Notes under the pieces: model-generated | Told to the model about the DNA's origin: nothing | Seen by the model: the letters and a program-made list of their open reading frames with translations, nothing else | Databases searched by the model: none | In this document: in pieces, positions 37,336-44,282 of the stretch | Layout: every line of letters starts with the position of its first letter | Position numbering within the stretch: the first letter of the stretch is position 1 | Position numbers and translations under genes: made by a program | NCBI RefSeq assembly: GCF_007830155.1 | Contig: NZ_VLKY01000007.1 | Location: forward strand, 124,001 to 188,000 | Direction of reading: 5' to 3' | Origin: Pseudomonas duriflava | GTDB taxonomy: Bacteria; Pseudomonadota; Gammaproteobacteria; Pseudomonadales; Pseudomonadaceae | DNA length: 64,000 nucleotides

Positions 37336-37773
37336 ATGACTACTAGCACAGCACTGATTACCCGTGAGTGGAACGACAAGACCTTCCTGTTCCGTGAGGA
37401 CGGTTACTTTAATATGACCAAGGCTGCGAAGGCTTTCGGTAAGGACCTTAGCCACTTCATGCGCTCCCCTGACATCCTGGCCTTCATGAAAGCATTTTCT
37501 AGCGCCGCGCAATTCGCGGACCTAGAATTAGTTAAGGTAGTCCCTGGTAACCGTTACATCGAAGATCGTGGAACCTGGGGGCACCCTAAGCTAGCCGTTA
37601 AGTTCGCCTGCTGGCTTGATCCTTACTTCGAAGTAGCCTGCATGATGATGATCGAGGACATCCTCAAGGGAGCCGCTGAGGTCACCATCGTGAAACCCGA
37701 AGAGTCCTCCGTCCTGAAGTACCAGCAAGAATTCCCGAAGATGTTCGATGAGCTGGCTGAGGTTCTCCAGTAG
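37336..37773 (+). CDS. KilA-N domain protein (copy 2), N-terminal half of a split antirepressor
   Basis: 145 residues ending at TAG 37771-37773. The KilA-N domain (about 8-110): WNDKTFLFREDGYFNMTKAAKAFGKDLSHFMRSPD, then TWGHPKLAVKFACWLDPYFEVACMMMIEDIL. The next codon after the TAG is an ATG in the same frame. It opens an ORF with coiled coil plus antirepressor C-terminal domain, so together they read as one 282-codon antirepressor interrupted by a single amber codon. The start has an AGAGAGAG ribosome site. Confidence 0.82.
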   Translation: MTTSTALITREWNDKTFLFREDGYFNMTKAAKAFGKDLSHFMRSPDILAFMKAFSSAAQFADLELVKVVPGNRYIEDRGTWGHPKLAVKFACWLDPYFEVACMMMIEDILKGAAEVTIVKPEESSVLKYQQEFPKMFDELAEVLQ

Positions 37774-38184
37774 ATGAACAAGCGGGAGGCTGCTATGGCC
37801 GCTGAGTTACAGCATGTGAAAGAAACTATGGCTGCTGAGTTGCGGAGCGTGAAAGGCACTATGGCTGCTCGTATCGAAGCCCTGGAGGCCCGTGAGCGTA
37901 CTCCTCTGGCCTTGGTTCCTACCTCCCATGAGGTCCACCTTGCGAAGCTGAGTACGTATGCTCATTCCCTTCAAGACGCAAACGTCCTGATGATTAAGAG
38001 CGACCTATGGAAGCTGGGCTACTTGTATCGCCAGTCAGGGGCCTACCGGGCCTACCGCAAGCACGGCGAGCTGATTGTGGAGAGGTCAAATGGAAAGACG
38101 ATGGACTTCTATTTGACCCCCAGAGGTCAGGAGCTACTGGTCCACTTGCACAACCAAGGGAAGCTCACCAAGAAGAAAAGTTAG
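37774..38184 (+). CDS. Antirepressor C-terminal (KilAC/ANT-like) domain protein, in frame behind a TAG
   Basis: 136 residues if started at the ATG touching the preceding TAG, or 129 from the ATG at 37795, which has an excellent GGGAGG site five bases upstream. The N-terminal part has a near-perfect 33-base repeat (MAAELQHVKET, MAAELRSVKGT, MAARIEALEAR) forming a coiled coil. The C-terminal half (HLAKLSTYAHSLQDANVLMIKSDLWKLGYLYRQSGAYRAYRKHG to TPRGQELLVHL) is an ANT/KilAC-type domain. It is probably made separately through the internal ribosome site, with readthrough giving a fused form as an alternative. Confidence 0.72.
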   Translation: MNKREAAMAAELQHVKETMAAELRSVKGTMAARIEALEARERTPLALVPTSHEVHLAKLSTYAHSLQDANVLMIKSDLWKLGYLYRQSGAYRAYRKHGELIVERSNGKTMDFYLTPRGQELLVHLHNQGKLTKKKS

Positions 38185-38185
38185 T

Positions 38186-38203
38186 TTCTACGCAGTATTG
38201 AAA
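38186..38203. repeat. TACGCAGTATTG element, copy 3
   Basis: TTCTACGCAGTATTGAAA starts two bases after the antirepressor stop codon. Same orientation as copies 1 and 2. Confidence 0.65.
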
Positions 38204-38211
38204 GATGGGGC

Positions 38212-38229
38212 TTCTACGCAGTATAGGAG
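38212..38229. repeat. TACGCAGTAT element, copy 4
   Basis: TTCTACGCAGTATAGGAG lies 26 bases after copy 3 and matches it over 14 bases. A GGAGGAG purine run follows immediately but no ATG, GTG or TTG is suitably placed behind it. Confidence 0.6.
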
Positions 38230-38426
38230 GAGAGACTACCTCGAACATTCGAAGGCCTGCACCTTCACCAACAGCCCGCCTTTCTGCCTCCGCTGCTGTC
38301 TGAACACCCCAAGCCAAAAGCCCCCTAGGCCACCCTCAAGACAAGAATATCGCTACCGCTACCTATGTAGCCACCACACTAAACAGCTCACTAGAGGCCT
38401 CCCAAGGGCTTCCAGAGGGCATCTAG
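38230..38426 (+). other. Stretch between element copies 4 and 5; possible decayed cysteine-rich ORF
   Basis: The forward frame is open from about 38198 to 38437 and reads CTFTNSPPFCLRCCLNTPSQ, then KPPRPPSRQEYRYRYLCSHHTKQLTRGLPRASRGHL. That is a cysteine/arginine-rich pattern like small zinc-binding phage proteins. There is no normal start codon behind the GGAGGAG at 38224-38230, so I do not call a gene. Confidence 0.3.
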
Positions 38427-38444
38427 TTTTTACGTAGTATAGAA
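38427..38444. repeat. TACGTAGTAT element, copy 5 (diverged)
   Basis: TTTTACGTAGTATAGAAA keeps the TACG-AGTAT core. It is 75 bases upstream of the RNase HI start and may be that gene's operator. Confidence 0.5.
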
Positions 38445-38518
38445 AGAAGCAGGCACTCAGCCAGAGCCCTTGCTTGCCTTTGCTCATCTACTCAACCCTA
38501 CCACCAACAGAACGCACC

Positions 38519-39016
38519 ATGAACACACCCACTTACACCATCTATACAGACGGCGCTTGTCGCCATAACGCAGACCCCCTCCTGGCCCAAGGGGGCTGGG
38601 GAGCAGTCCTCATAAATCCTAAGGGTCTCCGCAGGCAAATCGCTGGGCCTCTGGATGAGGACACCAGGCATACCAATGTTCGAGCGGAGATGACTGCTGT
38701 TATCAAAGCCCTTGAACAACTCAAAGCCCCATCTACTGTCCAGCTCTACTCAGACAGTAAGTTGGTCGTCGATGGCTGCTCCTTATGGATGCATGGCTGG
38801 AAAGCTAACAACTGGATCAAGAAAGACAAGAAGGTCCCTGAGAACCTCGACCTATGGAAACTCCTTGATGAGCTCCTCCAGATCCACCAAGTCTCCTTTG
38901 TATGGGTTAAAGGCCACAATGGGCACCCTGAAAACGAACGGGCTGACCAGCTAGCCCAAGCGGGTGTGCAAGGTAAGCGTATCAAGCAAGACTCCAAGCC
39001 TACCCTGTCTGCCTAA
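38519..39016 (+). CDS. Ribonuclease HI (phage-type)
   Basis: 165 residues from the ATG at 38519. The DEDD active site is complete: D11 in YTIYTDGACRHN, the Glu in VRAEMTAVIKAL, the Asp in YSDSKLVVDG and the final Asp in HNGHPENERADQLAQ. Degrades RNA of RNA-DNA hybrids. In a mobile element it could remove replication primers or R-loops. Insertions such as NADPLLAQ in the first loop mark it as distinct from chromosomal RnhA of the host genus. Confidence 0.9.
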   Translation: MNTPTYTIYTDGACRHNADPLLAQGGWGAVLINPKGLRRQIAGPLDEDTRHTNVRAEMTAVIKALEQLKAPSTVQLYSDSKLVVDGCSLWMHGWKANNWIKKDKKVPENLDLWKLLDELLQIHQVSFVWVKGHNGHPENERADQLAQAGVQGKRIKQDSKPTLSA

Positions 39017-39099
39017 CACACCCTCAAGCCTGTATCTCTCAATTGATTAATACATAGGCCCGACCGCCTAGCCTATTAATCCTTCCACGTCTTTTCGGC

Positions 39100-39171
39100 A
39101 AGCCTTCAGAACCATACTCAGTCCCTATCGTTGGGGTCGTGAGCTGGGCTATGGAGGTCGGCTGAAGGCTT
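39100..39171 (+). promoter_or_regulatory. Structured leader upstream of the Rha-type gene
   Basis: Outer stem AAGCCTTCAG (39100-39109) with CTGAAGGCTT (39162-39171), a perfect 10 bp. Inside it ACCATA/TATGG and then CTCAGTCCC/GGGGTCGTGAG can pair, giving a three-tier cruciform. It ends 20 bases before the Rha start codon, close enough to affect ribosome access. Confidence 0.5.
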
Positions 39172-39191
39172 CCCAAAAAGGAATCAACGAA

Positions 39192-39698
39192 ATGAACATG
39201 CAACAAATCAGCGCCATTAGCTGCGCGACCACACTGAACGGTCTACCTGGAATGTCATCCCTAGAAATTGCTGAGGCAACAGGTAAGCAGCATAAGAACG
39301 TCCTTCGGGACATCCAAAAGATGGTCGAAGAGATCGGCTCAAATCTGAGCCAATGTCAGTACGTCGAGACACAGGTACCTGATAGTTACGGTCGACTTCA
39401 GCCACTTACTATTCTTGATAAAGAGCTGACTTTTACGTTGTTATCTCGCTACTCGTTTAAGCTAGCAAATCTGGTAGTAAAGCGATGGCTTGAGCTTGAA
39501 GGCAAAGGCTTTGAACGTGTTTCTGTACGTGACGCTGTGATCCACCTGGAGCAAAGCGAAAAGGAGGCACGTAGAGAAGCTCTTAGAGGACTAAAGAGTG
39601 CTCCTAAGAGGCTCACGACCGAACAGAAGCAGCTTAAGAAACTCAAACGCATGGCATACGAGAATGAGCGCAAAGACCTTCGAAGCCGTATCAGGTAG
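39192..39698 (+). CDS. Rha-family phage regulatory protein
   Basis: 168 residues, started at an ATG behind AAGGAATC. The Rha/pRha domain (about 18-105): GMSSLEIAEATGKQHKNVLRDIQKM, then LDKELTFTLLSRYSFKLANLVVKRWLELE. The C-terminal third is strongly charged and probably coiled coil. Rha proteins are lambdoid phage regulators that interfere with growth in hosts lacking IHF. The molecular function is poorly known. Preceded by a strongly folding leader. Confidence 0.85.
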   Translation: MNMQQISAISCATTLNGLPGMSSLEIAEATGKQHKNVLRDIQKMVEEIGSNLSQCQYVETQVPDSYGRLQPLTILDKELTFTLLSRYSFKLANLVVKRWLELEGKGFERVSVRDAVIHLEQSEKEARREALRGLKSAPKRLTTEQKQLKKLKRMAYENERKDLRSRIR

Positions 39699-40199
39699 TA
39701 CCTTGGGCCACTCACTCTTGAAAGCCTTGATATAGAGCGCCCGGGCCATTTAACGACATAGTGCTATGGGTGACCCATAGGATATTCTTTAAAGAATGAG
39801 ACCAAGAGAGGAAGACCAATTATGGTTATCTCTTCCTATGGATCACCTCAGGGAGCCTCTCAGGACTATCTCTGGGTCAGCACTGAAGATACTACTGAGG
39901 ATTTCCTGAGATCCCTATAGAGCCACCTTCAGACAAATTACTAATCAATGACCATTACTAGGTCTGAGACGTGATTGATCTACCCCTTTCACAAGGGGCC
40001 TTGGGTCTTTTAGGTCTTCTTTATATTGCGACCGAAATTGACTGGGCGTGAATGCCCTTTCTGAAAAGTCCCTAGAGGTCTCCCTGGGGTCTTCTTATAT
40101 TGCGACCGAAATTACCTCCCCCTTCCGTCATTCCCCCAATCACTTATACAGCCCCCTCAGTCATTTCTGACTACCTCTGCTCGCAATGAGCTTGAGGCC
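39699..40199. other. Non-coding region with several palindromes and two long direct repeats
   Basis: 500 bases without a gene. It contains short inverted repeats such as CCTATGGATCACCTC.. and CTATGGGTGACCCATAG (near 39761-39780, a near-perfect palindrome), and the paired 26-base direct repeats listed separately. The layout, repeats directly upstream of a DNA-binding protein gene, resembles an origin or operator region. Confidence 0.45.
40013..40113. repeat. Pair of direct repeats TATATTGCGACCGAAATT
   Basis: GGTCTTCTTT then ATATTGCGACCGAAATT (40013-40039), and the same without one T at 40088-40113: 26 of 27 bases, 75 bases apart, same orientation. They end about 85 bases before the start of the duplicated-domain protein. 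Confidence 0.7.
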
Positions 40200-41003
40200 A
40201 TGAGCAGGCCTGTTGCCGTCCCAGGCTATTTTATGAATAACGCCTCCTCCAACATTATCCAAGCCCTCCCACATTTATGTCCTGAAGCAGCAAAACTTCA
40301 TGAAGCCCTTGAGAAGCACACAAGGGAAATCGAAGAGAAAGCTGAACGTATACGGGCTCCAATTCAAAAGAGCAGCCCCAAAGGTCGCAAGCCAACCCAG
40401 ATAAGCAACCCGCTTTATGGTGCTCAAATCCTACGGGAATACCCACGTTGGGCTGATGACATCCTTCAGGGAGTAGCACGCCTCGACTGGTATAGAACAA
40501 CTGGTCGCAGCATCCCTTTATCCGTGAGGAAGCTGATTAAACTTCTCATTCACCTACCTGTACTGAGCACCCAATGCATTAGCTCTCTCTCAAAAGCTGA
40601 ACGCATACGTACTCCAATTCAAAAGAGCAGCCCCAAGGGTCGCAAGCCAACTCAGATAAGTAATCCGCTTTATGGTGCTCAAGTCCTCCGGGAATACCCA
40701 CTCTGGGCTGATGACATCCTTCAGGGAGTTGCACGCCTCGACTGGTATCGAACAACTGGTCGCAGTATCCCTTTATCCGTGAGGAAGCTGATTAAACTTC
40801 TCATTCACCTACCTGTACTGAGCACCCAATGCATTAGCTCTCTCCTGCTGCTAGAAGAGCGACAAGCACGCCGTTACTTAGAGGCACTGAAACTAGCCCT
40901 GCCTTTTCTTCTCAAGTCCATGCCTGAGAATCTGGAGCGAATAGACGAAATTACCGATGATAAGGAATGGATAGAGCATGCCTGGGTCGACCCATATGCT
41001 TAG
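40200..41003 (+). CDS. HTH-like island protein with an internal 85-residue tandem duplication
   Basis: 267 residues; a second start is the Met at residue 12. Two copies of a unit running from KAERIR(A/T)PIQKSSPKGRKP through LYGAQ(I/V)LREYP and WADDILQGVARLDWYRTTGRSIPL to LLIHLPVLSTQCISSL occupy about 46-130 and 131-215, differing at only about three residues. After the second copy comes LLLEERQARRYLEALKLALPFLLKS, which completes a helix-turn-helix begun by LSTQCISSL, so only the second copy has a whole HTH. Function unknown. The direct repeats upstream suggest a DNA-binding or replication role. Confidence 0.7.
   Translation: MSRPVAVPGYFMNNASSNIIQALPHLCPEAAKLHEALEKHTREIEEKAERIRAPIQKSSPKGRKPTQISNPLYGAQILREYPRWADDILQGVARLDWYRTTGRSIPLSVRKLIKLLIHLPVLSTQCISSLSKAERIRTPIQKSSPKGRKPTQISNPLYGAQVLREYPLWADDILQGVARLDWYRTTGRSIPLSVRKLIKLLIHLPVLSTQCISSLLLLEERQARRYLEALKLALPFLLKSMPENLERIDEITDDKEWIEHAWVDPYA
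40341..40850. repeat. 255-bp tandem duplication inside the gene at 40200
   Basis: The first unit begins at GCTGAACG 40341 and the second at GCTGAACG 40596, an exact offset of 255 bases (85 codons). Roughly 15 base differences are seen between units and most are synonymous, so both copies have been kept under protein-level selection rather than duplicated very recently. Confidence 0.85.
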
Positions 41004-41260
41004 GTGACGAAGCCATAGGATCAACAAGGGGCCCTGAAGGCATGCCCTTAGAAGCCAAAGCTATATCAGAGAGGGACACTGCCGCCAGCCATTAACCGTG
41101 GAAAGGAGACTGAACTGAGCGGCAGTCAGGAGTAGAGCCAAAACACTTTGCACCAGGAGTTGATATCAAAAAGACATCGCCTCGTATGAGCCCTGCATCT
41201 TAAAAATGTTCTCTCCATTCTCCGCTCCGGAGCTGCGCTAATTGCAAAGTGATATCAGCA

Positions 41261-42955
41261 TCACAAAAGCCCTGACTCTCGAGCGATACTTGGTATTTTC
41301 TCGAGCTCCTGAGCTAGCCTGGATAAAGGCATAGACCCATAGCCTCGACTTACAGAACCATCAGAGTGCCCTGTAATTGCATCATGGACATCCTCAGGAA
41401 TCCCCACGGAGCGGCAAAGGGTCTTAAAGGTATGGCGGAAGCCGTGACTTGGACTTGCAGGGCTATCCAGCTTGGCTACTTCCCTTAGGTACTTACCCCT
41501 GTGCTTTCCAAAGATTTTCCCATACCATCCTTCAGCGTTCGGCTTGAGGGCTGGGAATAGCTGACCATCTCTGGGAAGCCCTTTGACGTACTCTAGAAAG
41601 CCCAGAGCTATAAGGTCTGAGTGAATAGGAACGAGGCGTCTACTCCCAACCGTCTTCACTGTTCGGGTCTCCTCCTCGTCTCCATCGTTAGCCTCCAGAA
41701 TACTCAAGCAAGGGATACCCTCTTCCTCTCGTATATCTCGAACGAATAACTGCGCCAGTTCTTCCCTTCGGGCTCCCGTATAGGCAGCCAACAGAGGAAT
41801 CCAGTAGAGCGCTTTGCCAAGATCCTTCTTTGGCGGAGACCGTCCCTCCTCCGTATAGACGGGGCTGGTAAAGATGACCTTGAGCTCTTCCAGAGTGTAA
41901 TCCTTACGCCTCCTTGAAGAGGCTCCCTTGGAGATTGTCTTAGACAGCCGCTTGGCTACTCCAGAAGCCACCACAGGGTTCTCCTTGATAACGCCCATAT
42001 TGAGAGCAAAACCAAGGACAGCCGAAAGGATTCTTAGGCGGGTCTTGATGGTTGCAGCGGTGAGCGTAGGGAGCCCTTCTGACTCAGCTTTGGCGATCAT
42101 CTCCCTTGCATTCATAGACCTGATTCCGTCGCCTTTAGAGGGCATCTTATGGAGGGCCATGTGAAAGTTCTGGATAGCCTGCCGGTCTATCTGGGTCACA
42201 GGGAGGTCCCCGAAGAGCTCAATGAATCTAGTGACCACTGACTGGTACTCATCAAGAGTCTTACGGATCGTTCTACTATCGCCTTCGGTAGCTAACTTGT
42301 CCTTCTTAAATGAAGAGAAGATATCGGATAGAAGCCGTGTCTCGCTCCGCTGCTCTAGCGTAATAGGAGCCACTGGCAGAACATCAGGCTTGACCGTCCA
42401 ATTGCCGCTATAACGAGCCAAGGCAAGGTCTGAGAGCTTTAGTAAATGGGTAGTGAAGGCTTCAACCAATTGCTTATGGAGAGGCGCTGAAGCAGGCATA
42501 GCCGGGAGCTTATGCGCTTCCAGCGTAGCACTGATAAATGGATTGACTATCCCTGCTACTTTAGAAGATTCCTCAAGGAAATCCCGAAGGCTGCTAGCGC
42601 CCTCCTCTGAATCAACATAGAGAAATGGCGTGAAATCCCCACTGGCCTCCATCTTGGAGAGCTCCAGTGAGAACCACCTTACAGCTAGCTGCTGAACATC
42701 CTTTGCACCGAGGAGAGTCCCTCCCTCAAGCTGGGCACGAGCTAAAGCAAACCGCTCTTCCGACTGGACCCAGGCAGCAGCAAACAAGCTCTTTGCTTCA
42801 TGTGGGTCTTTAGTGCCGAGGGTTTTCTTGTAGATGCTCCCAAGGGATTCTTGGAGATCTTTAGGGACGGCTCTACGAATGTAGTAGTAGCCTGAGGTTG
42901 GATGCTTCCAGGGAGTAGCCATAGTGCCCATGAATGTACCACTAAAATGTACCAA
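41261..42955 (-). CDS. Tyrosine recombinase (integrase), right end of island next to tRNA-Ser
   Basis: Up to 564 residues from a TTG at 42955; ATG starts at residues 9 and 12 (MATPWKHPTSGYYYIRRAVPKDL) are better guesses. N-terminal DUF6538-like domain, core-binding domain (about 205-330), and a catalytic domain with AYTGARREELAQLFVRDI (first Arg), HGFRHTFKTLCRSVG (H-x2-R), ITGHSDGSVSRGYG (late His, Tyr). All catalytic residues present. The start is about 75 bases from the 3' end of tRNA-Ser, the usual arrangement for a tRNA-targeting integrase. Points inward like its left counterpart, with which it shares little identity. Confidence 0.93.
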   Translation of the reverse strand: MVHFSGTFMGTMATPWKHPTSGYYYIRRAVPKDLQESLGSIYKKTLGTKDPHEAKSLFAAAWVQSEERFALARAQLEGGTLLGAKDVQQLAVRWFSLELSKMEASGDFTPFLYVDSEEGASSLRDFLEESSKVAGIVNPFISATLEAHKLPAMPASAPLHKQLVEAFTTHLLKLSDLALARYSGNWTVKPDVLPVAPITLEQRSETRLLSDIFSSFKKDKLATEGDSRTIRKTLDEYQSVVTRFIELFGDLPVTQIDRQAIQNFHMALHKMPSKGDGIRSMNAREMIAKAESEGLPTLTAATIKTRLRILSAVLGFALNMGVIKENPVVASGVAKRLSKTISKGASSRRRKDYTLEELKVIFTSPVYTEEGRSPPKKDLGKALYWIPLLAAYTGARREELAQLFVRDIREEEGIPCLSILEANDGDEEETRTVKTVGSRRLVPIHSDLIALGFLEYVKGLPRDGQLFPALKPNAEGWYGKIFGKHRGKYLREVAKLDSPASPSHGFRHTFKTLCRSVGIPEDVHDAITGHSDGSVSRGYGSMPLSRLAQELEKIPSIARESGLL

Positions 42956-42985
42956 TTCAATGGGGACTTACAGGGCCCAGAAACC

Positions 42986-43020
42986 AAAAAGCCCCTGATT
43001 CCTAATGAAATCAAGGGCTT
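42986..43020 (-). terminator. Rho-independent terminator of tRNA-Ser
   Basis: On the minus strand AAGCCCTTGATT and AATCAGGGGCTT pair over 11 of 12 bases and run into TTTTT. It starts eight bases after the CCA end of the tRNA, between tRNA and integrase. Confidence 0.85.
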
Positions 43021-43027
43021 ACATATC

Positions 43028-43117
43028 TGGCGGTGAGGGTGGGATTCGAACCCACGATACGATTTCTCGTATACACACTTTCCAGGCGTGCTCCTTCAAC
43101 CGCTCGGACACCTCACC
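43028..43117 (-). tRNA. tRNA-Ser (anticodon GGA)
   Basis: On the minus strand the 90-base gene begins GGTGAGGTGTCCGAGCGG and ends in an encoded CCA. The acceptor arms GGTGAGG / CCTCACC pair, the D-loop CGAGCGGTTGAAGG is class II, the anticodon loop CTGGAAA gives GGA, a long variable arm (TATACGAGAAATCGTAT) and TTCGAAT T-loop are present. It reads UCC/UCU codons. The 3' end faces the right-hand integrase, making it the likely integration target. Confidence 0.97.
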
Positions 43118-43324
43118 AGATCAGTCTCGGCGTCTGCGTCTGCATCGTCGAGGCGCGCTAATATATCCATATGATTCTCGGATGGCAAACTTTTTTTCAA
43201 CATATTCATGTATTTAAAGGATCAGCTATGGATAGGCGTGACTGACGGGTCAGTCAAACTGCTTTACGTGACTTAGAACAATCGCTACGTTCCGGTCACC
43301 CTATTCATTATTGTAGGCTCTGCC

Positions 43325-44020
43325 ATGACTGGACCCGTCACGTATCATTACGAAGACCCTGTTGCTACGCTGACCCTGAACCACGGTAAGGTGAATGCCC
43401 TTTCACCAGACGTTATCGCCGCGATTGAGGCTGCGCTTGATCGTGCGGAGCAGGACCGTGCGGTCGTCGTCATCAAGGGCCAGCCGGGAATATTTTCAGG
43501 TGGATACGATTTGAAGGTCATGATGAGTGGCCCGAAACAGGCTATTGATCTGATCACCCAAGGCTCCCACCTTACACGCCGTTTGCTCGCTCATCCCTTT
43601 CCGATAATCGCGGCCTGCTCAGGCCACGCTATTGCTAAAGGAGCTTTTTTGCTGCTTTCAGTAGATTATCGTATCGGTATAGAAGGTCCTTTCACCATTG
43701 GCTTTAATGAAGTAGCCATTGGTATGACGATGCACCATGCCGGCGTTGAGCTCGCTCGTGATCGCTTAACAAAACCTGCCTTCCAACGCGCCGTCATTGG
43801 TGCAGAACTTTTCGCGCCTCACGCAGCCCTGTCAGCTGGGTTCCTGGATGAGGTTGTAACCGCTTCAGCGCTTGACGAAGCAGCCTTACAGGCAGCGCTT
43901 CGCTTGGGCAAACTGAACATGACTGCCCACTCTCAGACCAAGTTGAAAGCCAGAGCAGGCCTGCTTGCAGCGTTGGATGAAGCCATTGCACTGGATGCTA
44001 GCCAGCTCAGCCAAACTTGA
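43325..44020 (+). CDS. Crotonase/enoyl-CoA hydratase family protein
   Basis: 231 residues, slightly shorter than classical enoyl-CoA hydratases (about 257). Oxyanion-hole segments GQPGIFSGGYDLKVM and CSGHAIAKGAFLLLSVDYRIG are present. The glutamates used for hydration in classical enzymes are not clearly present (the second site reads NEVAIGMTMHHAG), so it may be a hydrolase, isomerase or another crotonase. No partner genes; lies 200 bases from tRNA-Ser. Confidence 0.85.
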   Translation: MTGPVTYHYEDPVATLTLNHGKVNALSPDVIAAIEAALDRAEQDRAVVVIKGQPGIFSGGYDLKVMMSGPKQAIDLITQGSHLTRRLLAHPFPIIAACSGHAIAKGAFLLLSVDYRIGIEGPFTIGFNEVAIGMTMHHAGVELARDRLTKPAFQRAVIGAELFAPHAALSAGFLDEVVTASALDEAALQAALRLGKLNMTAHSQTKLKARAGLLAALDEAIALDASQLSQT

Positions 44021-44282
44021 TATCATCTGACAAACGGCGATAAGAGATGCCATTCACCTGAAAGCCGTCTAGTACGCTAGACAGCGCGTCCTGCAGCCCT
44101 TTTCACCATGCCTAAAAAGGCTTAAAAACAGCGAGTGGAACAATTTTCGTTCTAAATGCCATGTAACTCACGCCCTAGTCTCTTACTCAATACATTATGG
44201 CTTGTATACGGTCATGCATCAGGCGCTACCTAGAGGCGCATGCTGTTTTGTTTTGCATACAAAAAGAAAAAGGGCATGAGTT

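Noticed and set aside
30462-41260. Duplicate of the tRNA-Ser 3' end as left attachment site
   Set aside because: No copy of the tRNA 3'-terminal sequence was found. Only GGGAGTCGAAC near 31521 shows faint similarity, which is too weak.
31500-43000. Apparent abundance of CCTNAGG and CCCTTAAGGG-like palindromes in the island
   Set aside because: A rough count gives only a few more sites than chance. Without a proper count this is not a supported signal.
43005-43217. Forward ORF of 70 residues containing [11 protein letters not shown] across the tRNA
   Set aside because: It is the antisense reading of the tRNA-Ser gene, a well-known source of spurious proteins.
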